Source of the DNA: Mytilus galloprovincialis
Lineage: Eukaryota > Mollusca > Bivalvia > Mytilida > Mytilidae
Direction: 5' to 3'
Assembly (NCBI RefSeq): GCF_965363235.1
Contig: NC_134847.1
Location: forward strand, 48,732,805 to 48,796,804
DNA: 64,000 nt
Each line of letters starts with the position of its first letter. The stretch's first letter is position 1. The translations under genes and the position numbers were made by a program. Below, in pieces: positions 60,501 to 64,000 of the stretch. Under the pieces are notes generated by a model. That model had not been told where the DNA came from. It searched no databases and worked only from the letters and a program-made list of their open reading frames with translations.

Positions 60501-63335
60501 CACACATATGAAGTGTCACCCGCCATGGTGACGCTAGAAAACTATATTTTCAAAAAGATATCATCACTAATTGGATATCCAGACGGTGAAGGCATTTTCT
60601 GTCCAGGTATTTATCGAAATAAAACTATATTGTCTTGTAGAGTTTTGGGTAAACATTCTATCATTTAAATCGGAGATACATGTGCATTTATGTTGTGTTA
60701 CCGTTGTGTTGCTTTTTTTTACAAAATTTATCAATGTTATAAACTATATAAATTCACCCACAACTATCTAAATACGTTATTGTAAAAACTTTAAGCATGT
60801 CACTAATTCAGTTTGCTCCGTTCTTTTACGCCAATTCAATAGCGCGTTTATTTATGGGAACGGCAAATATTTTCCTCCACTTAGAGCGCTTCGATCCAAA
60901 ACAATAGCCGTATTTGTCCTATTAGAATCGAAATAATTCATGGGGCTTGAATGAGGGTCTGGATGGGGGGTCTTTTATTCTGTAAACATTTAATTTTCAC
61001 CCCTTCTTTCTCTAATCTTCAAAAATTTAACCCCTTTTTTTCTCTAATCTTCCAAAAAATTAACCCCTTTTTTCTCTAATCTTCATTTTTTGGCCCATTA
61101 TTCTCTAATCTTCATTTTTTAAGGGCATTATTCTTTAATCATTAACCCCATCCAAATCCTCTTGAATATATCGTGATTTTACCACGGATTGCCCCTTTAT
61201 GCCGATATTTTACACCTCGCTATCGCTCAGGGTAAAATACATGTCATAAAGGGCCAACCCGTGGTAAAATCACGATATATTCCATCCCCCATGAATTGAG
61301 AATAATGGACAATACAGATAAAGAATTGAGAGAAAAAAAGAAATAAAACCCCCACTAAGTGTCTCATAAACATACCTGTAATTCTGTTTTTAAAATATCT
61401 GTTTACTGAAATGGTTCAATACATTATAATTGCTCTTTGCAGGTAGTTCCTTCTCAAATCTTATAGCTATACATTTAGCTAGATTTAGACACAATCCCAC
61501 TTTAAAGGAAAAAGGTCTGTTTTCGTGTGAACCAATGGTCATTTTAAAGTCTGAGGACGCACATTATTCTGTTGAGAAAGGTGCAAACTTTCTAGGATTC
61601 GGGACGGAAAGTGTTGTTAAAGTCAAATCCGATGATAGAGGTAGAGTTATTCCGGAAGATTTAGAAATCAAGATTCAACAATGCAAACAAAAAGTAGGTA
61701 TGATGAACGTCTTAAATGTTTGTTCACAACAAATCTATAGACAAACTTTGTTTAAAAGATAAGATAAGACTCCGTGATGAAGTTTGTATTTTAACCTATA
61801 ATTGGATGGAGAGTTGTCTCATTGGCACATACCACATCTTCTTATATCTATTTTAAACCATAACTTCTTATATATTTCTTAGATAAAATTAAGGGTACAT
61901 GATCATTTTTTGTATTCAACAACATTAATTTCAAAAAACAACAACTTTGAAAGATTGTAGATTTTTTTTGGTAAATCTCAATTGTTTCAGTACTAGTATT
62001 TGAAAGTTTATACAGCTCATCATTTGCTAATACAGATGACTTTCTTTTGTTGATTACTAAAATTGCTCGCATTTCAGAAATGTGCTCCCATAATGTTTAT
62101 GGCATCTTGTGGGACAACGGTGTTAGGATCTTTTGATGATCTCGAGTCTGTGGCTGATATTTGTAAACGATATAACGTCTGGATGCACGTTGATGTACGT
62201 ATTGTTTTGCAAATTTATTTTTATAACGCAGACACTTCATAAAATATATCCGCATTTGAAACAAATATGACATGTGCGTACCTTTGCATCATGTCAACAC
62301 AACGGTGTTAAATCCATTTCCACGTGTAGACTGCCCATACAACAAATAAACAAAAACACTTTCCGTTAATTGATTGAAATACATACAAATTGTATACAAA
62401 CATTGAAAATGTGTCGTTGCAATGTTATATTAGTACTACTGTCATCGCCATTGTTAGGAGCTCAAACTATGTTTCACTGTAAGTATTTTTTGCTTTTTAT
62501 CTTTTGACACTATCACCATTGGCAATGAAAACAATAGCTCGTGAAGCAATTATTTTTCTAACAACGCTTGTTATTGATACATACATGTACATATGTCTCG
62601 CCTGTGTTTTATTCCAAAGTTATAATTCAAATGTTTAAAGTGTTTTTACTTGCATGTAAACTATGCAAACGTCTTCAGGCAATTCGTCATGATTGAGTTA
62701 TATCCCTGAAAATGGCACAGTCTATTAAATTGCTAACACAGAGATACGAATCGACTGTTTTAAAACGTATAAGGCCATAATGTGAACAGAACTTTGTGAA
62801 ATATTTTGAATGAATGGAAGAGGATGCAATGCATCAATGAGACAGCTACTCGGAACAATTAAAAAAAAAAACAAATACTAAGAGATCAACAGGTACATGT
62901 ATGTAAAATGTTTTTTTATTCCTTTTAGATATTACTCTTGTTATTTTTAGGCAGCATGGGGAGGTGGTGTCATGTTGTCTGATAAGTTGAAGTATCTTAC
63001 AAAGGGCATTGAAAGGTTCGTACAAACTACTACGTATACTGTACATCTTATATTCTGCAACTTCAATCGTGTTGGTTCATACTTTGCACGTGTTAAACTA
63101 TTAAAATTCTGTTTTTGCGAATGATTGTAATGTCGAAAGGTTTGTAAAACTAATACATGCTATATACTGCAACTTAAAACAGATTTATTCATATTTCGCA
63201 CGTGTTAAACTTCAAAAAAAAATTCGAATGACGGTAACGTTAATTTTATTTTGTAGGTCTGATTCTGTAGCATGGAATATACACAAAATGTCTGGGGCAG
63301 GTATTCAGTGTTCAGCTTTTGTTGTAAAAGAAAAG
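57521..63335 (+). CDS. PLP-dependent acidic amino-acid decarboxylase (CSAD/GADL1/GAD family), partial
   Basis: Eight exons with in-phase GT-AG junctions: 57,521-57,654; 58,270-58,363; 58,918-59,008; 60,500-60,606; 61,443-61,693; 62,078-62,194; 62,951-63,015; 63,257-63,335. They form a group II PLP decarboxylase: HPRFLNQLYTGVDPYSLFG (substrate loop region), TYEVSPAMVTLE, GEGIFCPGSSFSNL (phosphate-binding loop), EDAHYSVEKGANFLGFGT (histidine stacking on PLP), SCGTTVLGSFDDLESVA, WMHVDAAWGGGVMLS (aspartate pairing with the PLP ring nitrogen), and SDSVAWNIHKMSGAGIQCSA (lysine forming the internal aldimine). The overall pattern is closest to cysteine sulfinate decarboxylase/GADL1, which make hypotaurine or beta-alanine; glutamate decarboxylase is the alternative. 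The first exon begins mid-codon, so the start lies upstream and was not found. The C-terminal third lies past the window. Odd residues: I for the usual P in NPHK, and GSS for GGS in the phosphate loop. Confidence 0.9.
58640..58780 (+). repeat. Second-module fragment of the 50.9-53.2 kb repeat
   Basis: ACCAAACGTGGCAGAGTATT then TATACATCC and ACGGACGCATCT. Lies in intron 2 of the decarboxylase. Confidence 0.5.
59140..60449. mobile_element. 1.3-kb intronic element with inverted ends and a 123-bp satellite core
   Basis: AAGTCTCCCAAACAAAG at the left and CTTTGTTTGGGAGACTT at the right are exact inverses. The left end also folds on itself (GTCTCC...GGAGAC). Inside, GTAAACGGTCAACATCCCCA units start at 59,585, 59,851, 59,973, 60,096, 60,207 and 60,330, about 111-123 bp apart; the first interval is longer because a SINE-like repeat sits there. 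A TTC microsatellite is at 59,200-59,225. It fills intron 3 of the decarboxylase. Confidence 0.75.
59650..59752 (+). repeat. SINE-like bivalve repeat (GACCTGTTGGTGACC family), copy 3
   Basis: GACCTGTTGGTGACCCTCTG to CCCCATTTCCATTCTCAATT, inserted between the first two satellite units. Confidence 0.75.
61005..61142 (+). repeat. Minisatellite, 30-36 bp period
   Basis: TTCTCTAATCTTC plus an A/T-rich stretch and AACCCC or GGCCCA, about five units, in intron 4 of the decarboxylase. Confidence 0.7.
61164..61282. repeat. Foldback element, 119 bp
   Basis: GAATATATCGTGATTTTACC at the left pairs with GGTAAAATCACGATATATTC at the right (arms about 24 bp, exact), and further inside GCCCCTTTATG pairs with CATAAAGGGC. 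In intron 4. Confidence 0.8.
61797..61860 (-). repeat. SINE-like repeat (GCATAGTCAG family), inverted fragment
   Basis: On the - strand: AAGAAGATGTGGTATGTGCC, AATGAGACAACTCTCC. Intron 5 of the decarboxylase. Confidence 0.6.
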
Positions 63336-63537
63336 GTGAATATTACATTAATTGATTTATATCGATTTTATATGATTTCTTTGAAAGACGGTATACTTTT
63401 TCTTCAAATCATTAAAATTGTACACTTTGATGATACAAACATGCATCGTAGTCACTACTTAATATTGCGCTTGGTATATTTTTTAAAACATGCATTATCT
63501 TTATGTCTCAGACTTAAATATTTGAAAGAAAGATGAT

Positions 63538-63999
63538 ACAAGCATTAGCCTTTCAAAAAGGGCTAGTCGACTCTTAGCTGATGAAAATGGAAAGTGCTCT
63601 CGCTTTGTAGATTAATTCATTTACTAGAATAGCCACGTGCATCAATCAACAAATTTTACCACACACGTGAGGTCACACGTTAGGAAGTAGTATATATCGT
63701 TTAACGTTGTTGTCTACGAAACTCCAGAAGATTCGACTATTTATAGATTAAAGTTACATGTGTACCAATATCATGAATATGCATGATTAATGACCAGGCA
63801 AAATCTAATTGCTAAAATAGAGAGGACAAATCCGATACTCTACGGGATTGAAGGACATTTACTAGGTTTGGATTGACCTAACCAATCAATAAACTTTGAT
63901 TATTCAGTCTCGTAATATCTTCCAATCAGGTAGCAAGAAAAATTCACGCACTCACTGGCCATCGTTCAATTCTTAATATCGACTCCTAGGAGTAGATAC
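63538..63999 (+). repeat. Palindrome-ended repeat family, copy 3
   Basis: AGCCTTTCAAAAAGGGCT and TAGTCGACTCTTAGCTG at the left. The right end ATCGACTCCTAGGAGTAGAT has one mismatch in the palindrome. Lies past the last visible exon of the decarboxylase, in its intron. Confidence 0.8.
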
Positions 64000-64000
64000 C

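Noticed and set aside
63541-63999. A further coding exon of the decarboxylase
   Set aside because: The stretch is copy 3 of the palindrome-ended repeat; the next exon must lie beyond the window.

Overview
The window looks like nuclear DNA of a bivalve mollusc, most likely a Mytilus mussel. It is AT-rich, has spliced genes with GT-AG introns, and is packed with short dispersed repeats that I recognise from memory as Mytilus families. That attribution was not checked by a search. I found no bacterial operons, rRNA, tRNA, CRISPR arrays or organellar genes.

Only one gene looks like an ordinary host gene. It lies at 57.5-63.3 kb on the + strand: eight internal exons of a PLP-dependent acidic amino-acid decarboxylase of the cysteine sulfinate decarboxylase/GADL1/glutamate decarboxylase family. 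Its first and last exons are not found or lie outside the window, and its introns are full of repeats. Almost everything else is transposable elements, their relics, or sequence with nothing I can name.

Layout: 1-3.4 kb holds a TTAA-flanked MITE, a dispersed repeat and a decayed minisatellite. A 4.2-kb transposon with long inverted ends and arrays of a GATGACCGTAA-type motif occupies 3.4-7.65 kb. Dispersed repeats fill 8-13 kb. From 13.65 to 27.8 kb there are two direct copies of a region carrying a Tnp2-type (EnSpm/CACTA-like) transposase on the - strand. The copies differ by later insertions and deletions, so each gives natural empty sites for the other. A divergent four-exon gene follows on the + strand at 28.1-30.4 kb and may be the companion gene of the same transposon. 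A small Helitron-like element lies at 31.25-31.85 kb. A three-copy repeat family whose end palindrome changes together with its 5' end has its first copy at 33.2-34.5 kb. A nested stack fills 37.7-46.8 kb: a LINE on the - strand is split by a TA-flanked Tc1/IS630-type transposon, which itself contains at least three further insertions, one of them a near-identical 1-kb copy of the host LINE's own reverse-transcriptase region. A broken transposase-like gene lies at 47.3-48.9 kb, and further repeats and MITEs run from 49 to 57 kb.

The best candidates for something undescribed are the divergent two-gene Tnp2 transposon, the LINE patch inside the Tc1-type transposase, the long-TIR element with its motif arrays, and the repeat family with the covarying end palindrome.
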